Shown: positions 45,301-54,306 of the stretch, piece by piece
Position numbering within the stretch: position 1 is the stretch's first letter
How the letters are laid out: each line of letters opens with the position of its first letter
Assembly (NCBI GenBank): GCA_040779345.1
Contig: JBFONU010000012.1
Span: forward strand, 67,146 to 131,145
DNA: 64,000 nucleotides
Direction of reading: 5' to 3'
Source of the DNA: Thalassotalea_H sp040779345
GTDB lineage: Bacteria > Pseudomonadota > Gammaproteobacteria > Enterobacterales > Alteromonadaceae
Notes under the pieces: generated by a model
Told to the model about the DNA's origin: nothing
The model's database searches: none
What the model saw: only the letters and a program-made list of their open reading frames with translations
Position numbers and translations under genes: made by a program

Positions 45301-45528
45301 GACGGCGATGGTGATGGCGACGGAGATAACACAGGCACTTGTGATGGTGTAAAAATTGAAGATATTCATGTTTACCCTGATTTCCCTCGACTTGACTGGG
45401 CGGGTAAGCCAAGTCATGCGGTAAGTGGTGATTTAATTATCCACAAAAATGCAGTTTGGCGTGCACGTTGGTTTACCAATGAAGAGCCAGGTGTTGCTAT
45501 GGTTTGGGACAAAGTATGTAGCTTGTAA
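42367..45528 (+). CDS. Secreted GH18 chitinase with two chitin-binding modules
   Basis: A 1053-residue extracellular chitinase. A signal peptide ends near LPVKA. A CBM5/12-like module (GTYVAGDQVQAQ ... WWNQ) lies at about 28-80, and two Ig-like domains at about 90-285. The GH18 barrel has the catalytic DGVDIDYE motif (Asp476, Asp479, Asp481, acid/base Glu483). A C-terminal chitinase domain follows at about 820-970, then a Gly/Asp repeat linker (GDGDGDGDGD) and a final CBM5/12-like module with AVWRARWFTNEEPG. It hydrolyses chitin with retention through the substrate N-acetyl group. It opens the chitin island and is followed by a terminator. Confidence 0.93.
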   Translation: MLRTNGWATSAKLSTSLLILLGLPVKADFINCDSLPQWQSGGTYVAGDQVQAQSQAFEANWWNQANPIEKSGQWQEWTKLGDCQTDGDINLPPTVSWISPEEGFSYQEKDSVVIFVNADDSDGNVDSVQFFLNGALLDTLTQAPYEITWLAEVGDHQLQVVVKDNKQATTASSIRNIEVLADDTSPDNKAPVAKISLKRTVGDIHIGDSVTLVLDATDSDGIIEHIALSVDENVVLNTTEIPYEYTWQAEAIGQVSFGLVATDDDNATGSATLVLDVVDEQIPDNGRNACQPAGLYQTESVNTPYCTVYDEQGREKMGADHPRRVIGYFTSWRNGANGQPSYLVNDIPWNKITHINYAFAHIDANNKVSVGDPNAENNPATNMEWPGVVGAELDPSLSYKGHFNLLTKYKKQHPQVKTLISVGGWAETGGFFDETGRVQSGGFYTMTTNADGSVNHAGIKAFSESVVGFIQKYGFDGVDIDYEYPSSMADSGHPDDFSFSNPRRAALNASYQVLMKSLRETLDKAGEAAGQHYLLTIASPSSGYLVRGMETFQVTKYLDYVNIMSYDLHGAWNSHVGPNAALYDTGEDSELAAWNVYGTAEFEGIGYLNTDWAVRYFRGALSAGRINIGIPYYTRGFRDVQGGTNGLWGQAALPDQNSCPNGTGKGDKNNCGNGAVGIDNLWHDIENDNEVAAGSNPLWHVKNLAQGKYGSYIEAYGLTPETDPEDVLVGSYQRFYEQTAVAPWLWNDEKKVFLSIEDEESMATKVDYVIEQGLGGVMFWELAGDFDYDSVKQEYYMGSTMTAIAYDKFRQSDSKYDIHQGDIAFDVPEKSVDVVFSAKDFPVGDDNYPISPTFSFSNNSDIDLSGAKISFDVPVATSAIFKSNWNSQKKLKMVIETNRSNAAGNNIGGFDNEFHRFSITLINEFGGVTESFMPGETVDAQVMYYMPITGPANFTIEKDGKTYAFKVEYPELPEATNGDGDGDGDGDNTGTCDGVKIEDIHVYPDFPRLDWAGKPSHAVSGDLIIHKNAVWRARWFTNEEPGVAMVWDKVCSL

Positions 45529-45538
45529 TTATAAAGAC

Positions 45539-45564
45539 GCCAACACCATTGGGGGTTGGCTTTT
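45539..45564 (+). terminator. Terminator after the first chitinase
   Basis: GCCAAC...GTTGGC form a stem with inner CC/GG pairs and a short loop, followed by TTTT. It lies 11 bp after the chitinase stop and separates it from the LPMO gene. Confidence 0.75.
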
Positions 45565-45598
45565 ATTTATCTATAGGAAAATCATTAGGTGATTCAAT

Positions 45599-47206
45599 AT
45601 GAAAAATAACGTTAATTTCGAACATAAAATAAACCAAAGAGTGATTATTTCAGCGGCTCTATTGGTTGGCATATCAAGCTCTTACATAAATCAAGCGAAC
45701 GCTCATGCTTTCACTCAATTTCCAAAAGCTCGGCAGTCAATTTGTCAAGCACAAGGGGGGTATTGGTGGCCGGCTGACGGTGCAAATATTCCTAATCTTG
45801 CTTGTAAAGCAGCATTTTTACAATCAGGTTATGTGCCTTTTGTTCAAGAACATGAAATTTCAGTCAATGTTGCTGATTATTACAATCAAGCCGCAGTTGA
45901 AGCCGCAGTGCCTGATGGAACGTTATGCTCTGCAGGCTCTGCCGAAAAATCTGGTTTGAACTTACCCTCACCACACTGGCAAAAAACTGTTGTAAAACCC
46001 GATGCCGATGGAAAGTTGCAAATACGCTTTAATGCGCAAACGCCACATAACCCGAGTTATTGGAAAATTTATTTAAGTAATGAAAACTTCAATGCTGACA
46101 CCGACGCATTAGGTTGGGGGGATGTAGAGCTTATCGCAGAACATGGCAATATTGATTTTACGGTAGACCCTGACGGAAACCGTTACTACGACATGGAGGT
46201 GACTATTCCCAAAAGTCGAGCTGGTAATGCCGTTTTATTCAGCCGTTGGCAACGAAATGATCCAGCAGGAGAGGGCTTTTATAACTGTAGTGACATAACT
46301 ATTGAACAAGACGGCGTTGAGCCCGATCAATGGCAATCTCTTAGCTACTTTGTAAAGCAAGGACAAAATGCGCAAGTCACAGATTCGATTTGGTCGCGCT
46401 TATTTGATGAAACAGGGCAAGAGATCATCAGTCATATGTACGAAATAACCGCTGATAATCAGGCTAATTGGCAAGCTAGCTTAGCCGCGGTTTTATCACA
46501 GCAATATGCGAATGACATTCAAATCGGTGTTAAAGACGCTGACAAAAATATTCATTTTGATAACAGCAATTTATTCACTAACCAAGTGTGGGCCACTAAT
46601 AAAAACTACAGCTTTCAATTATCAATTGAAACAGCAAGTGAAAATACTGCCCCAATTGTTGCTCAAATTGATGATGTTTCAGTTAATGAAAACCAAACAG
46701 TTGATATTCACGTGCATGCCTTTGACGATCAAAATGATCCGTTAACCTTTACGTGGACTGTCCCACAAGGCCTAAGTATGCAAGGCAATGGAGCTGATGT
46801 TTCTTTATCAGCCAATAGTGTTGAAGAAGATACACGCCTTACAGTTTCTGTTGCTGTTTCTGATGGCCAACTTAGCACTTTAAGAGCATTCAGTGTCAAT
46901 GTGAAAAATGTGGATGATTTACCTGATGTGCCAGCTTGGCTATCAACTAAAGCATACAAAACAGGCGATAAAGTTAGCTATAACAGCAAAGTGTATGTTG
47001 CTAAGTGGTGGAATAAAAATGAACAACCTGACTCAAGTTTTGCGTGGGGTTTAAGTGAACCAGATGATGGAAATACGCCAACTTGGAACAGTGGTCAGGC
47101 ATATCAAGGCGGTGATGAAGTGTTGTACTCAGATAACCGGTACCGAGCAAAGTGGTGGACTCAAGGTGACGAACCCGGTGTAGCAGATGTCTGGGAAAAG
47201 CGTTAA
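45599..47206 (+). CDS. Secreted AA10 lytic polysaccharide monooxygenase with two CBM5/12 modules
   Basis: A 535-residue GbpA-like protein. After the signal peptide (cleavage at NQANA/HAFTQ) the mature protein starts with His36, the first ligand of the copper histidine brace. The second is His150 in AQTPHNPSYWKIYLS, and FYNCSD carries the conserved axial aromatic. A GbpA-domain-2-like region (about 240-335), an Ig-like domain (about 345-440) and two CBM5/12 modules (WNKNEQPDSS and RAKWWTQGDEPGVADVW) follow. It should cleave crystalline chitin oxidatively and help the flanking chitinases. The Ig-like domain closely resembles the second one of the next chitinase, which suggests exchange between them. 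Confidence 0.93.
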   Translation: MKNNVNFEHKINQRVIISAALLVGISSSYINQANAHAFTQFPKARQSICQAQGGYWWPADGANIPNLACKAAFLQSGYVPFVQEHEISVNVADYYNQAAVEAAVPDGTLCSAGSAEKSGLNLPSPHWQKTVVKPDADGKLQIRFNAQTPHNPSYWKIYLSNENFNADTDALGWGDVELIAEHGNIDFTVDPDGNRYYDMEVTIPKSRAGNAVLFSRWQRNDPAGEGFYNCSDITIEQDGVEPDQWQSLSYFVKQGQNAQVTDSIWSRLFDETGQEIISHMYEITADNQANWQASLAAVLSQQYANDIQIGVKDADKNIHFDNSNLFTNQVWATNKNYSFQLSIETASENTAPIVAQIDDVSVNENQTVDIHVHAFDDQNDPLTFTWTVPQGLSMQGNGADVSLSANSVEEDTRLTVSVAVSDGQLSTLRAFSVNVKNVDDLPDVPAWLSTKAYKTGDKVSYNSKVYVAKWWNKNEQPDSSFAWGLSEPDDGNTPTWNSGQAYQGGDEVLYSDNRYRAKWWTQGDEPGVADVWEKR

Positions 47207-47284
47207 ACCAGCAAAGTATATCCCAGTAGTGATGTACTTATGTGAAAAATTAAAACAATAAAAGCAAAATAAAGAGAGAGAATA

Positions 47285-50179
47285 ATGAATAAAAAATTAA
47301 CAACGGCGTGCGCTATAGCGAGTGTTATTGCATCATGGCAAGCATTTGGACAAGCGTCTACTCCCAGTATTGACTGGAAACCACAAGATTATTCGTTTGT
47401 TGAAGTTAATCTAGAAGGTAGTGGCTCATATAACCAATTAGTTAAAGCTAAAGACGAGGTCAATATTAGCATCAAATGGAATGCTTGGAGTGGTACTGGC
47501 GGTAATAGCTATAAAGTCTATTTTGATGACATGCTGGTAAATGAAGGAGAATTAAATGACGGTACCCAAAGTGGTGTTATTGAGTTTCCTTATAAAAAGT
47601 CGGGTCGCCATACCTTAACATTAGCGTTATGTGATAGCGATGGTTGTGCCAAAAGTGCCGGTAAGCCAATTGTAATTGCTGATACAGATGGCGGTCATTT
47701 AGCACCATTAACTATGGATGTTGATGCTAATAATAAAGATTACGCCATACCGCAAGATACTGTCGTTGGTTCTTATTTTGTTGAGTGGGGAATTTATGAC
47801 CGAGACTTTGATGTATCAAATATTCCTGCTAAAAATCTCACACATTTACTCTATGGTTTTATTCCTATCTGTGGTGAAAACAAATCTTTAAAAGACATTG
47901 AAAATGGTAATAGCTGGCGTGCACTTGAACTAGCGTGTGGTGACTCCGCAGATTATGAAGTGGTTATTCATGATCCTTGGGCGGCAGTACAAAAAGCACT
48001 GCCGGGTATTGCAACCACAGATCCCATACGCGGAACGTATGCGCAATTAATGGCATTAAAGCAACGCTATCCTGATCTTAAAATTTTACCGTCTGTGGGG
48101 GGCTGGACGTTATCTGATCCTTTTCATGGTTTTACGACTAAAGCTAATCGCGACACATTTGTAGCCTCAGTTAAAAAATTCTTAAAAACGTGGAAGTTTT
48201 ACGATGGCGTGGATATTGACTGGGAATTTCCTGGGGGGAGTGGACCCAATCCTGATTTAGGCGATCCAATCAATGATGGTCCAGCTTATGTTGCCCTTAT
48301 GCAAGAATTACGTGCCATGCTTGATGAGCTAGAAGCTGAATTTGGCCGTGAATACCAATTAACATCAGCGATAGGTGTTGGTTATGACAAAATTGAAGAT
48401 GTTGATTATGGCCAAGCTATCCAGCATATGGATTATATTTTTGCGATGTCATATGACTTTTTTGGTGGCTGGAATAATGTAACAGGCCATCAAACAGGGA
48501 TTTACTGCGGTGAACATTTAAGTAGTGGCGAATGTGATGGAACAGGTTTAGATGATGAAGGAAAACCGCGTAAAGGCCCTGCTTATACCACAGATAATGG
48601 CATTCAAAAGCTCCTTGCCCAAGGTGTTCCTGCTAATCAGTTAGTGGTTGGAACTGCAATGTATGGACGAGGTTGGGAAGGGGTCTATCCCATTAATACC
48701 CTTGGTGATAACCCTATGACTGCCGAAGGTACTGGTAAATTAACCGGCACCAAAGAGAATGGTGTTTGGGAGCCCGGTATTCAAGATTATAAAGGCATTA
48801 AAAAATCAATGTTAGGGGCTTCAAATACCGGTATTAATGGCTTTGAAGTGGGCTATGATGAACAAGCTCAAGCCGCTTATGCTTGGAATCGTACCAAAGG
48901 CACTTTAGTCAGTTACGACAGTCCTCGCTCTGTGAATGCTAAAGGTGCCTACGTGCGAAGTTTAGGACTTGCCGGATTGTTTGCATGGGAAATTGATGCG
49001 GATAATGGGGATATTTTAAACGCTATGCACGAAGGTTTAGCTGGTGGTGAGCCTGATAACTATAAACCAGTGGTCAGTTTACCTAGTGGGTTAATGGTCA
49101 ATGGCGGTGAATCTTTAAATATTACAGCAACAGCTAGCGACAGAGATAACGATCCACTTACCTATAGCTGGGATATTCCTGCAGAGCTACAAGCAAGTAA
49201 TACGAATAATGCGACAGTATCTATTGTTGGTACAGCTGTGTCACAAGACACCGACTATCTGGTTAAAGTGTCGGTATCTGATGGCAAAGCAACTGTAAGT
49301 AAATCGGTAACTGTTACTGTAAAAGCCTCCGTTAATGAAAACAATGCCCCTGTCGTTGAATCTATCAGTGATATCTCTATAAATGAAGGTGCCAGTGCCG
49401 ACGTTTCAGTTGTTGCAACAGATGCAGATAACGACGCATTAAGCTATACATGGCATGTACCACAAGGCCTAACACTCCAAGGTCAAGGCGCTAATATCAC
49501 CTTAGTTGGTGGTTCGGTTGATACACATGTCAATTACAGCGTTGCTGTGACGGTTTCAGATGGCCAAGAAAGTGTTAGCACAAGCTTTAATGTACAAGTG
49601 TTGAATGTTACAGATGATACCCACCCACCAGTTGTTGAGCCTATTGCCGATGTCGTGTTAGATGAAAACACTTCAAAAGCGGTAACGGTGAATGCAAGTG
49701 ATCCCGATGGCAACGACTTAACCTATAGCTGGTCTGTACCCGCTGGTTTATCTTTACAAGGAAGTGGCTCTTCTATTTCTCTAATGGCAGGGGAAGTTAC
49801 CCAAGGCACCTCATACACAATTTCTGTCACTGTCAGTGATGGCGAATATGATGTAGTGGCAAGCTTTAGTGTGTTAGTGAAAGACACGACCACTGGCGGT
49901 GATACAACGTGGGATGCTGATAAGGTTTATAACACTGGTGATAAAGTGAAATATAACGGTGTTGAATACCGCGCTAAATGGTGGAGCAAAGGTGATGTCC
50001 CAGGCGCTGGTGATCCTTGGGAAGAAGTGATCCCTGATGATGGCCAAACACGTGCATGGAGTGCAAGTAGTGTTTATAACGGTGGCGATAAGGTCACACA
50101 CCAAGGTGATGAATATCAAGCAAAATGGTGGACACAAGGACAAGAGCCTGGTGTTGCTGATGTTTGGAAAAAATTATAA
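47285..50179 (+). CDS. chiA: Secreted ChiA-type GH18 chitinase with Ig-like repeats and two CBM5/12 modules
   Basis: A 964-residue chitinase. The signal peptide ends near AFGQA. A ChitinaseA-N fibronectin-like domain (about 27-135) resembles that of Serratia ChiA. The GH18 domain has DGVDIDWEFPGG: Asp307, Asp310, Asp312 and catalytic Glu314, nearly the same numbering as Serratia Glu315. Three Ig-like domains follow at about 595-870, and two CBM5/12 modules (YRAKWWSKGDVPG and YQAKWWTQGQEPG) end the protein. It is probably a processive exo-type enzyme, by analogy with ChiA. A strong terminator follows. Confidence 0.93.
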   Translation: MNKKLTTACAIASVIASWQAFGQASTPSIDWKPQDYSFVEVNLEGSGSYNQLVKAKDEVNISIKWNAWSGTGGNSYKVYFDDMLVNEGELNDGTQSGVIEFPYKKSGRHTLTLALCDSDGCAKSAGKPIVIADTDGGHLAPLTMDVDANNKDYAIPQDTVVGSYFVEWGIYDRDFDVSNIPAKNLTHLLYGFIPICGENKSLKDIENGNSWRALELACGDSADYEVVIHDPWAAVQKALPGIATTDPIRGTYAQLMALKQRYPDLKILPSVGGWTLSDPFHGFTTKANRDTFVASVKKFLKTWKFYDGVDIDWEFPGGSGPNPDLGDPINDGPAYVALMQELRAMLDELEAEFGREYQLTSAIGVGYDKIEDVDYGQAIQHMDYIFAMSYDFFGGWNNVTGHQTGIYCGEHLSSGECDGTGLDDEGKPRKGPAYTTDNGIQKLLAQGVPANQLVVGTAMYGRGWEGVYPINTLGDNPMTAEGTGKLTGTKENGVWEPGIQDYKGIKKSMLGASNTGINGFEVGYDEQAQAAYAWNRTKGTLVSYDSPRSVNAKGAYVRSLGLAGLFAWEIDADNGDILNAMHEGLAGGEPDNYKPVVSLPSGLMVNGGESLNITATASDRDNDPLTYSWDIPAELQASNTNNATVSIVGTAVSQDTDYLVKVSVSDGKATVSKSVTVTVKASVNENNAPVVESISDISINEGASADVSVVATDADNDALSYTWHVPQGLTLQGQGANITLVGGSVDTHVNYSVAVTVSDGQESVSTSFNVQVLNVTDDTHPPVVEPIADVVLDENTSKAVTVNASDPDGNDLTYSWSVPAGLSLQGSGSSISLMAGEVTQGTSYTISVTVSDGEYDVVASFSVLVKDTTTGGDTTWDADKVYNTGDKVKYNGVEYRAKWWSKGDVPGAGDPWEEVIPDDGQTRAWSASSVYNGGDKVTHQGDEYQAKWWTQGQEPGVADVWKKL

Positions 50180-50186
50180 ATAAAAC

Positions 50187-50215
50187 ACTGAGCGAGACAA
50201 TCGCTCAGTATTTTT
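50187..50215 (+). terminator. Terminator after the second chitinase
   Basis: A 9-bp perfect stem (ACTGAGCGA/TCGCTCAGT) with a GACAA loop is followed by ATTTTT, 8 bp after the chitinase stop. Confidence 0.9.
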
Positions 50216-50348
50216 GATTTATTTATAAGTCCTGTAATAAAACCAGATATTTTGCACTTCGATTGAATTTCTTAACGTTGTGCAAATTATGCTTTCGGTG
50301 GATGTTTACAACAATAACTAAAAAAATATCTATTTTAAGGAAGGTTAT

Positions 50349-52745
50349 ATGTCCAATTATATAAAATGTAAATCTAGTTTAGCGGTGTTAAGTGCGTTGT
50401 TTGCTTTGCAAACAAACGCTGCAGACCGTATTGATGTTGAAGATACTAACTCAATACGTGCCTATAGTCTTAATGCAGAAGCACTACTTAAATCAACAGG
50501 CCCCGATACTTATGTCGATGCATACCATGTCAATGTTCGTAGGCCACCACCGAAAAATCAAACGCCTATAAAGCAATATCAATTCCATTACGGTGTTGAA
50601 GTTTATGGTTCAAGTCTTGCTGCGTTACCTACTGAAAATAATGGTTTTACCGACATTTCAGGTACACACATTGCTAATATTGATAAAGATTTATCTTCTG
50701 TTGAGCCAACAATTACAACGGAAGAAGCGTTATCAAAAAGTATTGCAGCAAGTCCAAATTTTTTATCCAATAGCGAGGTAGAAAATAAAGAGAGCAAGTT
50801 ATTTATCTGGTTAGATGAAAACGATAAAGCGCACCTTGTCTGGTTGATTTCTTATGTGGATACGTCATCTACACCCAGTCGTCCTCATTTCATTATTGAT
50901 GCTCATAATGGTGAAATATTGGATCAATGGGAAGGTATGGCTTTTGCTGATGGTACCGGTCCTGGCGGTAATCAAAGAACTGGTCGTTACCAATTTGGCA
51001 ATAATGGAAAATATCCCTCATTTCAAGTTATGGGCAGTGGTAATACATGTCGATTAGATAGCACCAATGTTGTTACCTATGATATGAACCATCAAAAAAG
51101 TGGCGGCAGTGTTCACACTTTTCCATGTTATGAAAATACGTCTAGGCAAGTTAATGGGAGTTATTCAGCGTTAAATGATGCACATGCCTTTGGCCAAGTT
51201 ACCTTTAATATGTATAAAGACTGGTATCAAAGAGCACCATTGACGCAAAAATTAAAAATGCGTGTTCATTATGACCGTGATTATGAAAATGCCTTTTGGG
51301 ATGGTCAGCAAATGACCTTTGGTGATGGTAAGAATACCTTTCATCCATTAGTCGGTTTAGGCGTTGTCGCTCATGAAGTTAGTCATGGTTTTACTCAACA
51401 AAACTCAAACTTACGATATGAAAACCAATCGGGTGGTTTGAATGAGTCCTTTTCAGATATAGCCGCTGCTGCCGTTAGTTATTATTTAACGGGCAGTTTT
51501 ACTTGGCAAATCGGTGATAAAATTAAAAAAGGCAGTGGTGCTATGCGTTACATGGATAGCCCTACAAGAGATGGCAAGTCGATAGATCATACACGCAATT
51601 ATCGAGCAGGAATGAATGTTCATTATAGCTCAGGCGTTTTTAATAAGGCTTTTTATTTATTATCAACGACTTCTGGGTGGGATATTCGAAAAGCTTTTGA
51701 TATTTATTTAGAAGCTAACCAAACCTATTGGAATGCCAATGAAACCTTTGATCAAGCCGGTAAAGGATTATATAAATCAGCCAAAGCTTTAGGTTACTGT
51801 GTCGACGATGTTTTAAAATCTTTAGAAAGTGTAGGTGTTAATAACAGCGGAGCTAGAGATGGTTCGGGTTGTGGTGTAACAGGTAACTTAACACCGACGG
51901 CTAACTATACTTATAGTAAAAATGAATTGGCGGTCAACTTTACAAACACATCAACTGATGACAAAGGTATTGTTAGTCACAGTTGGAACTTTGGTGATGG
52001 CTCTTCTTCAAGTCAAGTTAGCCCTTCACATACTTTTGCTGCGCCGGGGAGTTATTCTGTCAGTTTAACTGTTTCAGATGCCGAAGGTGAATCGGACGTT
52101 AAAACTCAAACTATTGCTGTTACTAAAGGAGATGATGGTGGAGGTCAAGGGTGCGATGGACTAGCTGCCTGGGCTGCAACTTCTTCTTATGCCTTGGGGG
52201 ATTTAGTCAGTTATCAAGGCTATAAGTATGAAGCCATTTGGTGGTCTACCGGAGCAAAACCTGATGTTTACAGTAATGTATGGAGTAAAAAATCTGAATG
52301 CTCTGGTGATGGTGGAGATGTAAATAAAGCACCTAATGCGAGCTTTTCACATAATGCCAATGAATTAACGGTGTCATTTACTGATAACTCAACGGACGAT
52401 AAAGCCGTGATCAGCCGCTTATGGAACTTTGGTGATGGCACGAGTGCGAGTACAACTAATCCTGTTCATTCATATGCTAATGATGGTAGCTATACTGTAC
52501 AGCTAACGGTTATGGATGTAGAAGGCTTATCTGATACCCTGTCAAAAGTGGTTACAGTCGCTAAAGGTAGCGATGGCGGTACCTGCACAGCACCAGCTTG
52601 GTCAGCGTCGAAGGTATATAATTCGGGCGATAAAGTATCACAAGAAGGTAAAGAGTACCAAGCCAATCATTGGACACAAGCTCAGTCACCTAAAGACAAC
52701 TCAGGTAACTGGGAAGCATGGTCGTTAACGAATAATTGTCAATAG
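50349..52745 (+). CDS. Secreted M4 metalloprotease with PKD and chitin-binding modules
   Basis: A 798-residue thermolysin-family protease. A signal peptide (ending LQTNA) and an FTP propeptide precede the catalytic domain, which has HEVSH (His342, Glu343, His346), the third zinc ligand Glu366 in GGLNESFSD and the later His in NVHYSSGVFNKAF. Two PKD domains (HSWNFGDGSSSSQ and RLWNFGDGTSAST) alternate with two CBM5/12 modules (WAATSSYALGDLV and WSASKVYNSGDKV). Chitin-binding proteases of this design are known from Alteromonas (AprIV), where they are thought to strip protein from natural chitin. Its place beside the chitinases supports that role. Confidence 0.92.
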   Translation: MSNYIKCKSSLAVLSALFALQTNAADRIDVEDTNSIRAYSLNAEALLKSTGPDTYVDAYHVNVRRPPPKNQTPIKQYQFHYGVEVYGSSLAALPTENNGFTDISGTHIANIDKDLSSVEPTITTEEALSKSIAASPNFLSNSEVENKESKLFIWLDENDKAHLVWLISYVDTSSTPSRPHFIIDAHNGEILDQWEGMAFADGTGPGGNQRTGRYQFGNNGKYPSFQVMGSGNTCRLDSTNVVTYDMNHQKSGGSVHTFPCYENTSRQVNGSYSALNDAHAFGQVTFNMYKDWYQRAPLTQKLKMRVHYDRDYENAFWDGQQMTFGDGKNTFHPLVGLGVVAHEVSHGFTQQNSNLRYENQSGGLNESFSDIAAAAVSYYLTGSFTWQIGDKIKKGSGAMRYMDSPTRDGKSIDHTRNYRAGMNVHYSSGVFNKAFYLLSTTSGWDIRKAFDIYLEANQTYWNANETFDQAGKGLYKSAKALGYCVDDVLKSLESVGVNNSGARDGSGCGVTGNLTPTANYTYSKNELAVNFTNTSTDDKGIVSHSWNFGDGSSSSQVSPSHTFAAPGSYSVSLTVSDAEGESDVKTQTIAVTKGDDGGGQGCDGLAAWAATSSYALGDLVSYQGYKYEAIWWSTGAKPDVYSNVWSKKSECSGDGGDVNKAPNASFSHNANELTVSFTDNSTDDKAVISRLWNFGDGTSASTTNPVHSYANDGSYTVQLTVMDVEGLSDTLSKVVTVAKGSDGGTCTAPAWSASKVYNSGDKVSQEGKEYQANHWTQAQSPKDNSGNWEAWSLTNNCQ

Positions 52746-52764
52746 AGCTTGTATGTAAGTAAAA

Positions 52765-52827
52765 GTAGGGTAGGTCATGTCGCTTAAAATCTATCACTTG
52801 GTTGAACAGATGGCACACTTACCCTAC
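52765..52827. repeat. Long-loop inverted repeat between the protease gene and maf
   Basis: GTAGGGTAGGT (52765-52775) pairs with ACTTACCCTAC (52817-52827) across a 41-base loop, with one G-T pair. It lies between the convergent protease and maf genes. It lacks a T-run; it could be a small repeat element or an mRNA end structure. Confidence 0.4.
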
Positions 52828-52847
52828 AACTAACGCATTATGGCTCT

Positions 52848-53441
52848 TTACTGTAATGCTAATACATTGACTTGATAATGTTTTAACAATGAAATTAGCT
52901 TGATGAGTGGTAGTCCAATTAAACTATTTGGATCATCACCTTCAAGCTTTTTAAATAAACAAATACCTAAGCCTTCGCTTTTAAAACTGCCGGCACAATT
53001 TAACGGTTGTTCAGCATTAATATAATTAATGATTTCTGCTTGACTGAGTTCGTTAAAATGAACATTAAAGGGTTCAACCAGTGACTTTGATGATTTATCC
53101 TCACTATTGTAGACACAAAGCCCAGTATAAAAAGTGACACATTGGCCACTAAATTTAGTGAGTTGCTTAACCGCATTATCAAAAGTATGTGGCTTACCTA
53201 ATATTTCACCATCGCAAACCGCAACTTGATCAGAGCCAATAATTAAATGTTTGGGGTAGTCACGGGCAACAGCTTTTGCTTTTTCAATAGCTAACCGCTC
53301 AACAAGTATTTGTGGTGTTTCATCTTTTATAGGTGTTTCGTCGATATTCGGCTTCGCGCAGTCAAATGGGATATTGAGTTTTTCTAACAGGCTTTTTCGA
53401 AAAGGAGAGGTTGAGGCTAAAACAATAGATTGAGCATTCAT
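52848..53441 (-). CDS. Maf-family nucleotide pyrophosphatase (YceF type)
   Basis: A 197-residue Maf protein. LASTSPFRKSLLEKL at the N-terminus, IDETP and LIIGSDQVAV are family motifs. The YceF subgroup hydrolyses 7-methyl-GTP and lies next to yceD-rpmF-plsX, divergently oriented, exactly as here. It removes non-canonical nucleotides from the pool. Confidence 0.92.
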   Translation of the reverse strand: MNAQSIVLASTSPFRKSLLEKLNIPFDCAKPNIDETPIKDETPQILVERLAIEKAKAVARDYPKHLIIGSDQVAVCDGEILGKPHTFDNAVKQLTKFSGQCVTFYTGLCVYNSEDKSSKSLVEPFNVHFNELSQAEIINYINAEQPLNCAGSFKSEGLGICLFKKLEGDDPNSLIGLPLIKLISLLKHYQVNVLALQ

Positions 53442-53563
53442 TAGATAAATTCACACAAAAAGTAATCAGATTCTGCTAATATGAGGACGATATTGAAAAT
53501 TTAAACAATTTTAGTTATTTTTCTTTTGACAGCAGGCCTCAACGGCTTTATTATGCGCGCCTT

Positions 53564-54076
53564 ATGCAGAATCTTAAGCTTCCGATCACAATAGACCCTC
53601 ATAGAAGCGCACAGCGAAGTCTGGAGTGTGAAGGGATATTTGAAACTTCGGAAATGAACAGGTTGCTTGCTGCTTGTGAAAGCTGTAGTGAGCATGTGCA
53701 TGTTAAAATAGATTTTGGTGTGGATGAACTTGGTTTGGTATTTATATCAGCAAAGGGGTCGGCAACAGTCGCTTTAACATGTCAGCGGTGTACTGAAGCA
53801 TTTGAGCATAAACTTTTAATAGACTTTGTTTTTAGTCCAGTAAAAGATGAAGAAGCCGCTGAAAATTTGCCGTCATATTATGACGCAATAGAATTAGATG
53901 AAAATGGTGAAGTTAACTTGCGAGAGTTAGTGGAAGAAGAGTTATTACTTGTTATTCCATTAATTCCTAGGCATGACCTTGAAGATTGTCAGTCACCATC
54001 TGACAGTGTTTGGGGGGAATTGCCTGTTGAGCATGAAAAACCGAATCCATTTGACGTATTAAAAAAACTTAAGTAA
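53564..54076 (+). CDS. yceD: YceD (DUF177) protein
   Basis: A 170-residue DUF177 protein. It has the paired cysteines LTCQRC and the acidic ELDENGEVNLRELVEEELLL segment typical of the family. Homologues have been linked to 23S rRNA accumulation in plants and E. coli; the mechanism is not established. It lies directly before rpmF, as in nearly all bacteria, and heads the rpmF-plsX-fab cluster. Confidence 0.92.
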   Translation: MQNLKLPITIDPHRSAQRSLECEGIFETSEMNRLLAACESCSEHVHVKIDFGVDELGLVFISAKGSATVALTCQRCTEAFEHKLLIDFVFSPVKDEEAAENLPSYYDAIELDENGEVNLRELVEEELLLVIPLIPRHDLEDCQSPSDSVWGELPVEHEKPNPFDVLKKLK

Positions 54077-54113
54077 CTCGTTTGAGTTAACAATTGATTT
54101 TAGGAGTTAGGAA

Positions 54114-54284
54114 ATGGCAGTTCAAAAGAGCAAAAAGTCTCGTTCAAGACGTGGCATGCGCCGTTCACACGATGCTTTAACAGCAGAGAATTTATCAGTA
54201 GATCCAGTATCTGGTGAAACACACCGTCGTCATCATGTTACAGCTGATGGCTTCTACAAAGGTGTTAAAGTAATCTCTAAATAA
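54114..54284 (+). CDS. rpmF: 50S ribosomal protein L32
   Basis: A 56-residue protein starting MAVQKSKKSRSRRGMRRSHD, the L32 signature, with SGETHRRHHVTADGFYKG further on. TAGGAGTTAGGAA upstream gives a strong ribosome site. It is very basic at the N-terminus. It sits between yceD and plsX, its standard position. Confidence 0.97.
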   Translation: MAVQKSKKSRSRRGMRRSHDALTAENLSVDPVSGETHRRHHVTADGFYKGVKVISK

Positions 54285-54306
54285 GTTTTACTTGGTAGAA
54301 ATTACT

